Below are positions 46,313 through 57,778 of a stretch of 64,000 nt of DNA, piece by piece (position 1 is the first letter of the stretch; each line of letters opens with the position of its first letter). Both the position numbers and the translations under genes were made by a program. The notes below the pieces were generated by a model. The model did not search any database. It saw nothing but the letters and a program-made list of their open reading frames with translations, and was not told where the DNA came from. The DNA lies in assembly GCA_905183005.1 (NCBI GenBank), contig CAJJDO010000095.1, positions 11,355 through 75,354 of the forward strand. Reading direction: 5' to 3'. Origin of the DNA: Paramecium pentaurelia. Its lineage: Eukaryota; Ciliophora; Oligohymenophorea; Peniculida; Parameciidae.

Positions 46313-47986
46313 TCATTTATTAAATTAATCTATCATTTAAGTAGTTGAAACAACTTTAAAAAGATCACCAAGTCTCTCATCAAGATCAACTTTTAAAATA
46401 TATATGATTTTCTAAAATCTTATTAATTCTAATACATCTCTGCATAAATAACATTCAGTTTTCTATTTCCAAATATCAATTGCACATTAATAACAAGTAC
46501 CACCATGTCCACAATTCATAAAAACTGCATTTGGTCCTCTTTCATAACAAACTATACAAATATTACTATTCTAACTTATGTCAGGTTTCTCGTTTTTTAT
46601 TGATTCATCTCTAGCAATCTTTTAATATTATAATGAATTACACTTATTAATTAAGAATTACTTTTTTTTTTATCAACTTAAGATCTTCCTCTATTTGTAA
46701 TTTCTTAATTAATCATATATGATTATTTTTCAATTATTCTTAAATCCATCTCTTGAAACATTTAAGAACCTACACCTTAACTAGAAAAAGCTCTTTTGTG
46801 TCCTTTTGATAATTTGTTTAGAACAGGAGATCCATGAATATAGTCTTGAACAAAATCATTTTATCTTTTAGGAATACTGAAGTAAGCTTTAGAAATCTTC
46901 TACATTACTTAAGGTACTCTTGTTCTTGATGTAAGTGTATTTAAGATCTATAAAGTTTAATTATTTCCTTAAGTATTTGCAGATTATTATTATTAATTAG
47001 TTAATGGTTCATCATCTTAAAGAATACTATAAATATATTCCTTAATTTCTGTATGGAAATAAATTTAATAGAACATTATGATTATAAGTTCTACTATAAT
47101 GAAATATTAAAGAATGATGAATTTCCTTGTGTAATTTAGTGTCTTAGTTAAGAAATCTAGATAACCAAAGGATGTGAGACCTATGCATATTGAGACATAT
47201 ATAGTTAATTAAGTTAACCAGATATATGAGATTACTTTATATAAAATGGAATATATAAATACTTTTTGATTTTTAAGAACTTGATTTGTCAAATAAATAT
47301 TATACAATCTTATTGAAAGTTAGTGTTACACAAGCAACACCAATACCTATAGAACAAAATAAACCTAACCATAAAGTCCATAATACAGCACTCCATTCCC
47401 AATTTATAATCTTATCTAATTTTAAACTCACAAATATTGAACAAATCAAAATATATAATCGAAATATTATTAATGTTTTACTAAATACTTTTATTGATTC
47501 TAATATCTCTTTACTAGAATATTATTAATAACAATTGATTATAATTGAAATAATGAGGATTATATTGTTGTATATGTATAAGTTTTATTTTGATTATTCT
47601 AATACTAAAAATGATGTTATAAATAGGCAATCTAATAGCGTAATAATTACATAAATAAGTATTCCTTTCATCTTACTGAATATGATATAATAATTACCAT
47701 CTTACATGCTGATTCTTAATTTAAATGTAATGATAAAGAAAATTCAATAAATCAATTAAAAGGTATGCTTATAGTACAATAAATATCATTATTTTGTTTA
47801 ACTAAAATTAAACTTAAAGGCTAAGGTTTAGTAATATGAATGTTGTGAATACAAATTTAATTATTAATGAATTATACAAATGTTTTGATCTAATACGATT
47901 TCTTAAACTAATGAATAATTAAATTACTTTATATCTGTTAATGAGAGAGTTTAGTTTATTTCATTTTATGTTTGCATAGTAGCCAT
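46313..47986 (-). CDS. Multi-pass membrane protein with C-terminal RING finger
   Basis: Several hydrophobic spans (TLIIFRLYILICSIFVSL, EWSAVLWTLWLGLFCSIGIG) are joined, through a 28-nt intron (GTATTTATATATTCC...AAAG), to YIWLTQLTIYVSICIGLTSF and FIILQYFIIVELIIIMF. A Gln/Ser-rich cytosolic stretch follows, then a RING: NICIVCYERGPNAVFMNCGH, CYQCAIDIWKQKTECYLC. An apparently separate RING gene from ATG 47076 is in frame with the membrane part once that intron is removed. This is probably a membrane-bound E3 ligase. The N terminus (MATMQTQNEINQTLSLTDI, ATG 47986) is provisional; at least two introns between 47560 and 47800 are not fixed. Confidence 0.68.
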
Positions 47987-48388
47987 ATATGTATTAAATT
48001 TTATTATTAAATCAAAAAATATTCATAAATTGATTGATTATATTAAACTTAATTTGATTATTTAGATATTTTTAATCATAGATAAAGAAATAAGACATAA
48101 TTCTAAAATAATAAAAGAATCTCTATTAATCATCATGTTTATATCAAAAAATATACTTTTTTATTTAATATTATCACATTTTAAAATATATAATAATAAT
48201 AGTTTTTGATACTATTTAAGTGGAATTATATAAATATTTACTTAAAATTTATATAAAATATATAAATTCATGATTATTATTACGTTATAATAGTGGAACT
48301 ATTTAACATAATATTTAAATATTAATTTAAGTCTAATAACTTGATTTTGTTATTTAATTAATATTGTAAAATAAAATATAATATTTTT
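47987..48388. other. AT-rich spacer between divergent genes
   Basis: About 400 bases, almost entirely A/T. It presumably holds both promoters, but no motif stands out. Confidence 0.45.
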
Positions 48389-49403
48389 ATGATATAAATA
48401 AGTACAAATTAAGAAGGGGAATTCGTTTTTGATTCAAAAGAATAAGATTATGTTTTATTAGATCTAAATACCTTATAAGATTAATTAGAACAAGGAAGAA
48501 AAAATGAAATTTTCGATTTGTTATAATAAGTTATGAAATCTAATGAATATTAATCATAGAATGAAAAGGTGAAAAGTTAAATTGAATGGGCTTTATAGAC
48601 TGTAAATGAGCATCTTACAGAATAGTATTAAATTCTAAACAAGATATTAGTTATGATCTAGAGTAATAAATAGAAAATTAGAGATATCCTGAAGTACATT
48701 CTGCTAATAAAATGATTGATATGAATATTGAAAAAGTTAAGGCAAGAGTTTAATTTATGTCATAATAAGAGAAAAAAAATTTAATGAAAGTATATTTATT
48801 AAAAGTATTGAGACAAAAAGCTTAGAAAGAAGCATGCAATAAATATATACTTGCAAATATAATAAGTTTTATAAAGAATAATTGTAATAAAAATACTAGT
48901 TGATGTAAAAGGAGATTATTGATAGAAGGAGGAATGAAATATAGTAGTAAAGATAAAAACATTTCTAAATTATGTAAAGAACTAAAGGGAAATTAGGATA
49001 AATGTAAATTTATATAATATTAAGATTATAAATAAAGGTTGAAGAGAATAAGTAATTAAAAGATTCAATTCAATTAGGATTATATTAAACAATGTCTGAA
49101 TTGAGATCAGATAATGTTAAAGCTTATAGAAGAGTTAAGGTTATGGAATAAGAATAATAAGAAAAATTACAATTATTTTGGTAAAACAAATAAGTAATTG
49201 CTAAAACAAATTACAAAAGAAAAGTAGAAGATGCTTATTTATAAAATATGCAATCTTAAGATAGACTTATGAATTTAGAATAATAAGAAAATGAATTAAT
49301 GCATAGATTATAATAGACATAATAATAATATTAGATGAGTTCAATCAAATTAGAGAAAATGAAATCAAAATCATATAAGGATTTAAGGATTATGTGGAGT
49401 TGA
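48389..49403 (+). CDS. Coiled-coil protein, unknown
   Basis: MIQISTNQEGEFVFDSKEQDYVLLDL leads to a coiled coil over almost the whole length (DQLEQGRKNEIFDLLQQVMKSNEYQSQNEKVK; later YEQVMDQEEQEKLQLFWQNKQVI). A 32-nt intron joins QILNKIL to RYPEVHSANKMIDMNIEKV; others in the middle are inferred. It ends SIKLEKMKSKSYKDLRIMWS-TGA at 49401-49403, about 100 bp before the ribosomal protein gene. No family recognised. Confidence 0.55.
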
Positions 49404-49501
49404 TTGAATTTTAGTCTTTATTTATTTATTTATTTATTTTAAAAGTTAATTCGCTATGTTTATACAGAAATTAAAAAATTTAAAATAAAGATTTTTAATA
49501 A

Positions 49502-49850
49502 ATGGGTGTGAGAGTAACTTATAGAAGACGAACAAGCTACAATACAAGATCAAATAAGATCAGAAAAGTAAAGACCCCAGGTAAAAAGTGAATTAATTGA
49601 AGGTGGCAACGTTGTTGTTTAATATCCAAATAAGAAGACAACTGCATCCACATGTGCAGATTCTAATTTGAGTGTTGTTTTAAATGGATTAAAGAGAATT
49701 AGACCTACAAAACTAAAACAACTTGCAAGAAGATAGAGAACAGTTTCAAGACCATATGGTGGAGTATTGAGTGCTGGAGCTCTTAAAAATAGAATCATCA
49801 GAGCATTTTTAGTAGAGGAAGTTAAAATCGTTAAGTAAATTAAGAAATGA
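49502..49850 (+). CDS. RPL34: 60S ribosomal protein eL34
   Basis: 108 residues with one 22-nt intron after VKTPG. The start MGVRVTYRRRTSYNTRSNK matches the eL34 VTYRRR(L/T)SYNT(K/R)SN signature, and RPYGGVLSAGALKNRIIRAFL is the conserved C-terminal block (R.YGG..C...v..RI.RAFL). It is a component of the large cytosolic ribosomal subunit. Codon use is rich in AGA and AAG as expected for a highly expressed gene. Stop TGA 49848-49850. Confidence 0.96.
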
Positions 49851-50981
49851 TACATTTATACAACAATGAAAAAATAATAACAATTAATGTTCTGATTGCA
49901 AAGGTTCGATCTATTGATCAATATCTCAATATGATTGATCTTTAATCAAACCTTCTAAATTATACCCTTTAATATTTATATTAATCAAAGACAATTTAGA
50001 ATGTAAAGAAATACTAGTCTTTATCATCTTACTATTGCAATTCCTCAGTAGCATTTCTCATATGTATTTGCATTTTTCCATAATCTATTCTATTTTTGAT
50101 GTTGATAAAAACATTCAGAATCTTAAATATAATATGTCAAATGTATATCCACTTCATTATTTTAAAAACACAACTAACATTAATGTTTATCTTCAAATTT
50201 TTATCATTAATGATTATTGATTTTCTAATTATTTAATAATCTCAATAAATATTAATATAATATGCAATTTGATTCTTATTAATTTAACCTAAAATTCAAA
50301 TAGCAACATGACAATCTCTTATATTTTTATATTATAAATTATTTATTGATAACTTATCTATTGATGTCTATAAATTAATTTTAAAGTATAAAAATAGATT
50401 ATTCAGTTTTTGCTTTACTTTTATATTCAATAGAAATTGAAATATTGATAAATATAAAAATTGAAATTTTTCAATATTATTATTTTTGACCATTTTTCTC
50501 TTTATTTATAATTGAAAATTGCTTCGAAAGATTTAAATTTAATTATGTACAAATTTTGATCAATTAATTGATTTATAACAGAATCTTTATTTCTTAAAAA
50601 ATTGATTTTTTAGGATTCAGATATCTTTTTAATGAATATTATAAGTTCAAATAGTAATTGAATAATATTTATAAAATATTATTTTTAAAAACAAGCTAAA
50701 AATTATAAAACAAAGTAGTTAATAGATATATTAAATTAGGTATTAAAGTAATTACATATATTTTGTCTATATATTTATAAAGCTATATATTTTATTAATG
50801 ATTATTCAAAAAGTAATTAATAGATTAATTTCACAAATAATGAAGAAATGGAAAAAATAGATATTTCTTATAACAATTTGATTAAAATTAAATATTTTAC
50901 ATTATGATTTGAAAGAATTAGAATATTAATTATATTGTGTATGATATAAGTATAAGTATTAAAATATAATTAATATAATTT
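49851..50981. other. Long AT-rich region without a confident gene
   Basis: About 1.1 kb, the longest gap here. On the minus strand around 49930-50080 there is a short open stretch (MQIHMRNATEELQQQDDKDQ...) ending in TGA, with several TAA/TAG-coded Gln. It may be a small gene or relic, but no family or complete exon structure emerges. A copy of the 17-mer also found near 41063 lies at about 50522. No tRNA fold was found around the TTCGATC at 49904. Confidence 0.4.
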
Positions 50982-52826
50982 ATGAACAACAATAAACTGA
51001 ATCTCTTGGAAGTTTTAAGAAAGAAACGAATAGAACAACAAAATGAGTAAATTCCTAAAACTCCGCCTATTTTGAAATAAAAATCTAAAGAGGAAATTCG
51101 AAAATATTTACAATAGAATCCAAAAACTAATCTTATAAGTCTCTTCAAAAAGAAAAGAGAGGATGATAATACACCTTGTACTCGTCAAAAACTACTTAAA
51201 TTTTACGATAGCCAAGGTCGAAGTTCTATTCTCTCTCCAATTTGTGCTGCTAATCATGTTCCATAAAAAAGTGTATCCGATGAAAGTACTAATGCTTTAT
51301 AAGTATTGTATTTATTATATAATTCATAGATTACTATTCCTAAGAGAATGTCACTTATATCTCCTAGATTATAGCATTTAAATTCATAGACATCAATACT
51401 AGAATCTCCAAATGAAATAGAAAGTTTCATAGTGGGTGGATCTAATGCATCTAAATTAGACTTAGATGAACATTATCTAAGAATTGAGAATGTTGATAAT
51501 CCAAGAATCATGCGATCATAATCATAATGTTAAGATGAAGCTTAGATGGCAATAATTCCAAATACTTTAAGTGTTCCTATGGGTAAAGGACCTAGAAGAT
51601 TATAATCATTTTCAGTAGGTGATCCATTTAGAAATGTTATAAATGCAGCAGAATAAAGGAGATCTGTAAGATTAATGAGAGGATTAAGTGGAATTCATTA
51701 ACCAAAAGAAACATAGATTTTAGAAAGATCTAGAGATGAAGCAGGAAGAAAGAAAATGAATAATTTTGTAATTTTACATGAATTGGGTAGAGGAGCCTTT
51801 GGAAAGGTGCGTTTAATTTATAATGAAATTGATTAATAATATTATGCAATGAAAATAGCTGACAAAAATAAATTGAAACGTAAATTATTAACAAAAGAGA
51901 CATCAGCATATTCATTATTAGAATAAGAAGTGGCAATATTAAAAAAAGTGGATCATTAAAATGTAGTACGATTAGTAGAGGTTATAGATGATCCAGAAGA
52001 AAGAAAATTATATCTAATAATGGAACATGTTAAGAAGGGATCTATCAATTCAAAATAATATTGGAAATCTGAAGGTGTAAATATAGATTGGGATGAAGGA
52101 GAAAAACCACCTAAAATAAGTTGTGAAAAGATTAGGAAATATTTGAGACATTTCTTACTTGGATTAGATTATTGTATAAATAAACAATTATCTATTAAGT
52201 ACACAACTTTGCAAGAATTGTACATAGAGATATTAAACCAGATAATTTATTGATTGATGAATTTGATAATTTAAAAATTGCAGATTTCGGTGTTGCATAA
52301 ATGTATGATAGTTCATCTGCTGATTTGATTTAAGGTGATGTTGGAACCAAAGCTTTCTTACCTCCAGAAGCATTTAAGACATCTTAAGTTAAAGGTAAAC
52401 CAGCAGATATCTGGGCTGCTGGTATTACATTCTTTATTCTTACTTAAGGAGAACATCCTTTCCCAGCTAAAAATGTTTAATAACTTAAAGAGGCTGTTTT
52501 AAATAATGAAATTAGATTCTCTAAAGATACTGATTAAGATTTGGCAGATTTCTTAAGCTGTTGTCTTAAGAAAGATGCAAGATAGCGTTATACACTTGAA
52601 TAACTTATGGTAAATTATGAAGTTTAATTAGGATCATCCATTTATTACAATGAATGGAGAAGAACCATTAATTGAATAAGAATTTTCAGATGAAAATTTC
52701 TTCATTTCTGAAAATGAAATAAGTAAGGCACTCTCTAAAGTAACTATAAGAGCTACAGTGAGAGTCTTTGCAAAACTTAAACAGAAACTTAATTAATCTA
52801 GATAGAGAATAAAGAGATAGTAATGA
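50982..52826 (+). CDS. CaMKK/LKB1-type upstream protein kinase
   Basis: A ~260-residue polar N terminus (MNNNKLNLLEVLRKKRIEQQ) precedes a complete kinase domain: LGRGAFGKVRLIYNEIDQQYYAMKIADKNKLKRKLL, a CaMKK-like insert, EVAILKKVDHQNVVRLVEVIDDPEERKLYLIMEHVKKG, HRDIKPDNLLID, KIADFGVAQMY, VGTKAFLPPEAF, DIWAAGITFFI, and DHPFITMNGEEPL. The VRLVEVIDDP block and the ending are typical of CaMKK, which phosphorylates CaMK and SNF1/AMPK-type kinases. All catalytic residues are present. Introns of 27, 26 and 22 nt. The C-terminal tail is basic (AKLKQKLNQSRQRIKRQQ), a possible calmodulin-binding segment. Confidence 0.87.
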
Positions 52827-53170
52827 ATATAAAAAAAACACACTCTATTATATATTTTATATTATCATTCTTATATATCTATTTCAAAAAATCATATAAA
52901 TTATATAAATTTATTTAACTATTATATAATATCTAATTAATTAATTTATTTATGTAATAATATCATAATAAATATAATATATTATATTTGAATAAAAATT
53001 ATTCTAATAATAAGATGAATTCAGTATTCAAAAAAAGTAATCACATTTAGTAATCAATAATTTAATGAATATATATAAAATCTGAATTAATTATGTTTGA
53101 TTAATTTAAGAGATATATTTCATATAATGATAGTAAATAAGTTTTATTTTTACTATTATTTAATTTATTT
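52827..53170. other. AT-rich spacer
   Basis: About 340 bases of A/T-rich DNA between two plus-strand genes; no feature seen. Confidence 0.45.
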
Positions 53171-53902
53171 ATGAAAGTTTTATAGGCACTTAAATCAACA
53201 AAATTCCCATTTGCATCATTCACAAATAGAGATGTCAAATCAGATTTTTAATTGCTTAAACCTCATTTCGAAACACTTATACCTGATCTCTATTTACAAA
53301 AGAGACTCAAATTACCAACAGATAAAATTATGAGATAAAGAAGAATGATGAATTATCACATTGAGTTTGATAAAGATGGCAATATGACAAGGTTCCATGA
53401 AGAATATCGTCTAGATAATTATGATGAAACAAAATGTCTACAATATGCAAATGTCTATGAAGAACTAACCAAAGAAATGAAACAAGATCAGATCTATAAA
53501 GATTTCCTTTATAATACACTTTAAATTACATGGCAATTAAAAAAATACAACAAAGCTTAAATCTCTGTCCATGCAGTTAGAACTGTAATACTATTCTTTA
53601 TATTACTTTAGATATCATATCCTGATTAACCTGCTCAATCTACTCCAGAAGGACCAAATAGAGATGGAAATGATTTAGAAATCATTGGAGTAGTTAATAA
53701 GATTAACTGTTAAGGAGCAGACAGTCAAATATATAGTCCTGATAAAACTAAGTTACTATTTGAAATGAGTCTCGAACCTGGAGAAGGATACATAATAGAT
53801 GATAAATCACTATGGAATTATGCCACTTCCCATAAACCAGTTGATCAAAGCTAAGTAGGAATTAGAGATATATTGGGGTTTGTACTTAAAATTGATGAAT
53901 GA
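53171..53902 (+). CDS. 2OG-Fe(II) dioxygenase-like protein, His ligands replaced
   Basis: About 235 residues, one in-frame 27-nt intron. The second half follows the bacterial amino-acid 2OG-dioxygenase family (2OG-Fe_Oxy_2): SVHAVRT, STPEGPNRDGNDLEIIGVVNKINCQGADSQIY, LEPGEGYIIDDKSLWNYATSHKP, VGIRDILGFVLKID. In the family the iron-binding HxD lies in PEGxHRDG and the second His follows DDxxxW. Here both His positions are Asn (PEGPNRDG, LWNYA) while the Asp remains. It is either catalytically dead or uses altered metal binding. The N-terminal 100 residues (MKVLQALKSTKFPFASFTNRD) fit the family's helical part. Confidence 0.72.
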
Positions 53903-54009
53903 ATATACACAACCACAATTATATATAATATAATAAAGCATTTTTAATTAATATTAATTTTAATTCTGCTTATTTATAAGCAAATTATTATATCATGTTA
54001 ATAATAAAT

Positions 54010-54426
54010 TCAATCAAATTAATCAAGCTAAACTTCATATATTTTTGGTTCCTATTAAACTATTGATTTGATATCAGAATCAGAATCAAATGATGTAATT
54101 TTTATGGTTATCGTACTAACATGAGAATATTTTCTATTCAAATTTGATGTTGTTCTAGATTAAGGATTTATTGACAATTATTTTTTTTCTTTTTTTGCAG
54201 TCTTAGTCTTTCCAATTGTTTCTGTTGGTTTTTTTGCTGGTGTTACATATAATTGAGATTATTTCTTGTAATTTTACAATATTTTGTGAAGTGTAGATTA
54301 CTTATCATTTTACATTACTTTATTTTAAATTTTTTGTTTTATTGATTGGAAAGAACTCTTTTATCTAGGAAGTGTTTATATAAAGTATGATTATGTTGTA
54401 GGTATTCCATTCAATATGCTTGCCAT
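54010..54426 (-). CDS. Small basic protein, unknown
   Basis: 138 residues without an intron from ATG 54426 (MASILNGIPTTQSYFIQTLP) to TGA 54010-54012. Lys/Gln/Ser-rich, with a PAKKPTETIGKTKTAKKEKK basic run in the middle and a short acidic Ser patch (SFDSDSD) near the end. No membrane span or known domain. Possibly a chromatin- or microtubule-associated protein by composition only. Confidence 0.5.
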
Positions 54427-54651
54427 CTGAAATTATTATAGAGAAATTTTTAATGTATTTAAATTTAAAGACAAGATTCCTCATTTTATTTAAGATGATT
54501 TAAAAATTTATTATTTTTTATTATGATTCTATAAAATTAAAGTAAATAATTTAATTCATATATCTAATTTTATTAAAAAAAAATAAAGAATTTGATTAGT
54601 TTATTTATAAGAGATAAATTTTTGATTTATAAAAATAATTTATTATTTAAA

Positions 54652-55611
54652 TCATTATTAGTTCTAATTAGATTTAAATGAATCATTCATTAGAATTGAA
54701 TGATCATCTTAAAATAATTGTTAATCATTTATTTAAAATTATTCATTTTCTTATTATTTATGCTAAATATTTTATTATTACTATATATTATCTTATTATG
54801 TATTTGTTATTATTATTTCTTATTATTAATTATTATTTTCATATATTTATTATTTTTTTATTTAATTACAATCTCTATTTGTAAACATATTTTGAAATTA
54901 TTACAATAATTATTGTTATTCATTCTCATTAATGGGCTCAAAAATTGTATCAGTCAAATTTAATGCCTATGCTTCTACTAATAATTAATCTCTAAATTCC
55001 TCTACATTAAAATCATTTTCCACAAACATAATAGATTAATTCTTATTGAGAAAAACATGGAGTGCTTATTTTAAATTTTTTTTATCTTCTTCTTAATCAT
55101 CACTTAATTAAAAATCAGTAACAATAACTGTAAATTTTTCTTTAAATTTCTTGAAATATTTAAGAACATCTAATAATTTTTTCTTCATTAAATCTGTTCT
55201 TTCAAAATTAACTAATAAGAAAAAATGTATAATATGATTTTTCATCATGTATTATGAGAATTATTTAATAATGATTTCTCTTTCATTAATATTTTCAAAG
55301 TCAAATGAAGGTGTAGAAACTAAATCAATATCATGCCTTATTTAACATTCTTCAAATTCTTAATTTACCTATTTTTATTTAAAAAAATTAGATATTCTTT
55401 TAAATAATTTAGTTTTTCCAACTCCTGGTGGACCAACAAGTAAGTATTTAAGAGTTTAAAACTTTTAGTGTTTTTTTGATTTATTTTCCATTTCTTTTTT
55501 TAAATAATACAATTTAATTCCAAAATAAATAATAACTGCAGAAGCAGAAGTAAATGTAATAGCAGAAGCAGAAGCAAGAGCAAGTATTTTATATATATTC
55601 TTTTCAGCCAT
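54652..55611 (-). CDS. Membrane-anchored P-loop GTPase with Q/N-rich tail
   Basis: ATG 55611 gives MAEKNIYKILALASASAITF, a single membrane segment with a tandem SAS(A) pattern. Then comes a P-loop domain: LKYLLVGPPGVGKTKLFKRI, DIDLVSTPSFDFENI, IIHFFLLVNFERTDLMKKKLLDVLKYFKKFKEKFTVIVTDFQ. The spacing and the FERTD...L...F..KFTVIVTD pattern recall AIG1/GIMAP/TOC34-type GTPases. The last ~90 residues are almost only Q, N, I and E (54652-54920), coded mainly by TAA/TAG/AAT. No intron is required over 960 bases. Substrate and membrane unknown. Confidence 0.65.
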
Positions 55612-55813
55612 CCTTTATTATTATTTAATTAATATTTTAATGTAATATGCTTATAAATTAGATTAATTCTATTAAACATCATAATTAATATTATAAAAAT
55701 AAGAAAGTAGTTGAATTCTTATGAAATTTCTTTTATCCACTCTTTAATTTATGTGAGAAAGCAAATTATAAAATTATTTGCATAAATATGAATAACAATA
55801 ATTCAGTGAAAAA

Positions 55814-57484
55814 TCATTTTTTAGGTTTTCTAAGTTTAGCATCTTATCTTTATTGCATTTCTAGATCATCTTTTTCTTTTTATGCTTCTTATACTTTATT
55901 ACGTTTAAGTTATCTTAAATCTATAATAATTATAAAAATCTTATATACCAGGTCTGAATGATGCATCACTTAAAAGAAATGGATTTGGTTTAAATACTTT
56001 ACATTCATATGGACGTATATAATTAACATCCCAATATCTAACTTCTCCAAATTCAATGTATCCCATATAAGATCCATATATTTTACAGACCTTTTTACCT
56101 TTTTATTTGATTTCTCCAGATAGATAATCAGATGCTTTCCATCTTACACTATCTAATTCAACACAAGCTGTAATATCATTCTTTTTATCCATAAATGTAA
56201 TCTTACCCTTACATTCTACTTTCATAGGTCCCCAAAAACTACCACTATATTCTTCTCCTGCAAAATTATATTCAATTAATTCTCCATCAGCAAATTTTAA
56301 AAACCGTTTACCTTTATTTTTTAAAGATAATGAATTGACTCCTGCTTTGGCTTCATAATTATAATAACCATAAAATTTATAACTATTTTTAGGACCAATA
56401 GTTAGAAAATAACTAATGGGAGGATGGTGTGAGATTTATTCTACATATGCAGTAGTACCATCTTAATAGAAACCAGAAATAGTCTCTCCTAAAATGGGAT
56501 TTAAGGGTTTGAGAAATGAACAATTTAAATAGAAATTACCTAAGGTGGCACAAATAATTAGCTTCATCTAATAATATGATTAATACTTTACTTTTTCAAT
56601 AGGATCTTTTTCTAGTACTGCTCTATTAATGTATAATGGGAATAGACAACTAGACATTAATACTTTCTCAAGTGCAGATTTAGGTATCATAGCTTTAATA
56701 GGAAATGACACAGTTGTTAAATTTAAATTACCAGATAAAATTTGTTTACCAATTTATTTGATCAACTCTTTACCTATAGCTCTCAAAGTTCTAATTAATT
56801 TTTTGTTTTTGCACACTTTACCTCCATCTTTATGTGCTAAAGTAGATCTTGATTCTTCCTTTGATTAAAGTGGTTTAAAATTAGAGATAGCCTTGAAAAT
56901 CAATTCTTCAGTATTGTCTGTATTATAATCATGTATTTCTTTGGCCCATTTATATATGGCTGCATTTTTGGCTTCTTCCTCTGACATTTCTCTATCATCT
57001 TCTTCTTCATCTTCTTCTTATATTACTTCAGGTTGATCAGGAATTTCTTCAAGTTATGATTTTTCATTTTCATTATTTTTAACTTCAGCTTGTATTTAAG
57101 GATAACTAACAATCACACTTAAATCTTCTTAAAAATCAATTTTAATTTCCTCTTGTTACTAAGACTCTTTTTTCATATTTTATTATTTTTCAAGAAGACT
57201 TATAACGAAAAGAGTAAAAGGAGTTTTGCCAACAACAAATGATGGACATATTGATGCTGATACATTTTCATCTTATACTTAATATCCAATTGAATTTTTC
57301 TTTGGTCTTTCTTCTATTTCTAACTCTACTTCCTGTTATTGATTGGTTCTACAGGATCTAATAATCAAGTTTATAACTAATTTATTTACCTATCTCCTTA
57401 CTGATTCTCAGGTATCAACTGTTCCGATATCTCTATTGGTTTTTTTTTTTCATCTTTCTACTTAGATGATGAACAGCAAAACAT
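55814..57484 (-). CDS. Oxysterol-binding-protein-related lipid transfer protein
   Basis: The ORD core is clear: LKPLNPILGETISGFYQDGTT (lipid entry strand), the signature EQISHHPPISYF, FWGPMKVECKGKITF, VRWKASDYLSGEIKQKGKK, and the C-terminal helix QLKRNKVQEAQKEKDDLEMQQRQDAKLRK after a 28-nt intron. ORPs exchange sterols and PI4P at membrane contact sites. It starts MFCCSSSKQKDEKKK (ATG 57484), with two cysteines suited to acylation instead of a PH domain; a 32-nt intron joins this to the rest. A downstream ATG (57176) is in the same frame. The acidic segment (EVIQEEDEEEDDREMSEEE) lies before the ORD. Confidence 0.88.
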
Positions 57485-57778
57485 TATTTTTTTATATAAT
57501 TATATTTTTAAACATTCTTGCTTTAATCTTGCAAATTTCAGTTTAATGTGATTTGACTATTTGATTAATAAGATATCATTTAATTGATCAATAAAAAAGA
57601 TGAATTATGTAATTCTTTAAATCAGTAATATTTTGAATTATTATATGCTTTCAAAAATTCAGTTGATCATTAAAATTATTTCAGAAAAATAAGAACACTT
57701 AAGAATCTTTTTTTCTAAATTATTCTAATATAATCATTCTCAAAATATTAATCTTTAATTCTTGTTTATAAAGATAAT

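Noticed and set aside
47077..47528. Separate plus-strand gene MSNKYYTILLKVSV...
   Set aside because: It lies antisense to membrane spans of the minus-strand RING ligase and has no family features of its own.
49895..49930. tRNA T-loop-like TTCGATC
   Set aside because: No complementary T-stem, acceptor stem or anticodon arm could be folded around it.
54678..54909. Plus-strand hydrophobic Leu/Ile/Tyr frames
   Set aside because: Antisense of the Q/N-rich tail of the minus-strand GTPase; the sense frame continues the GTPase without a stop.
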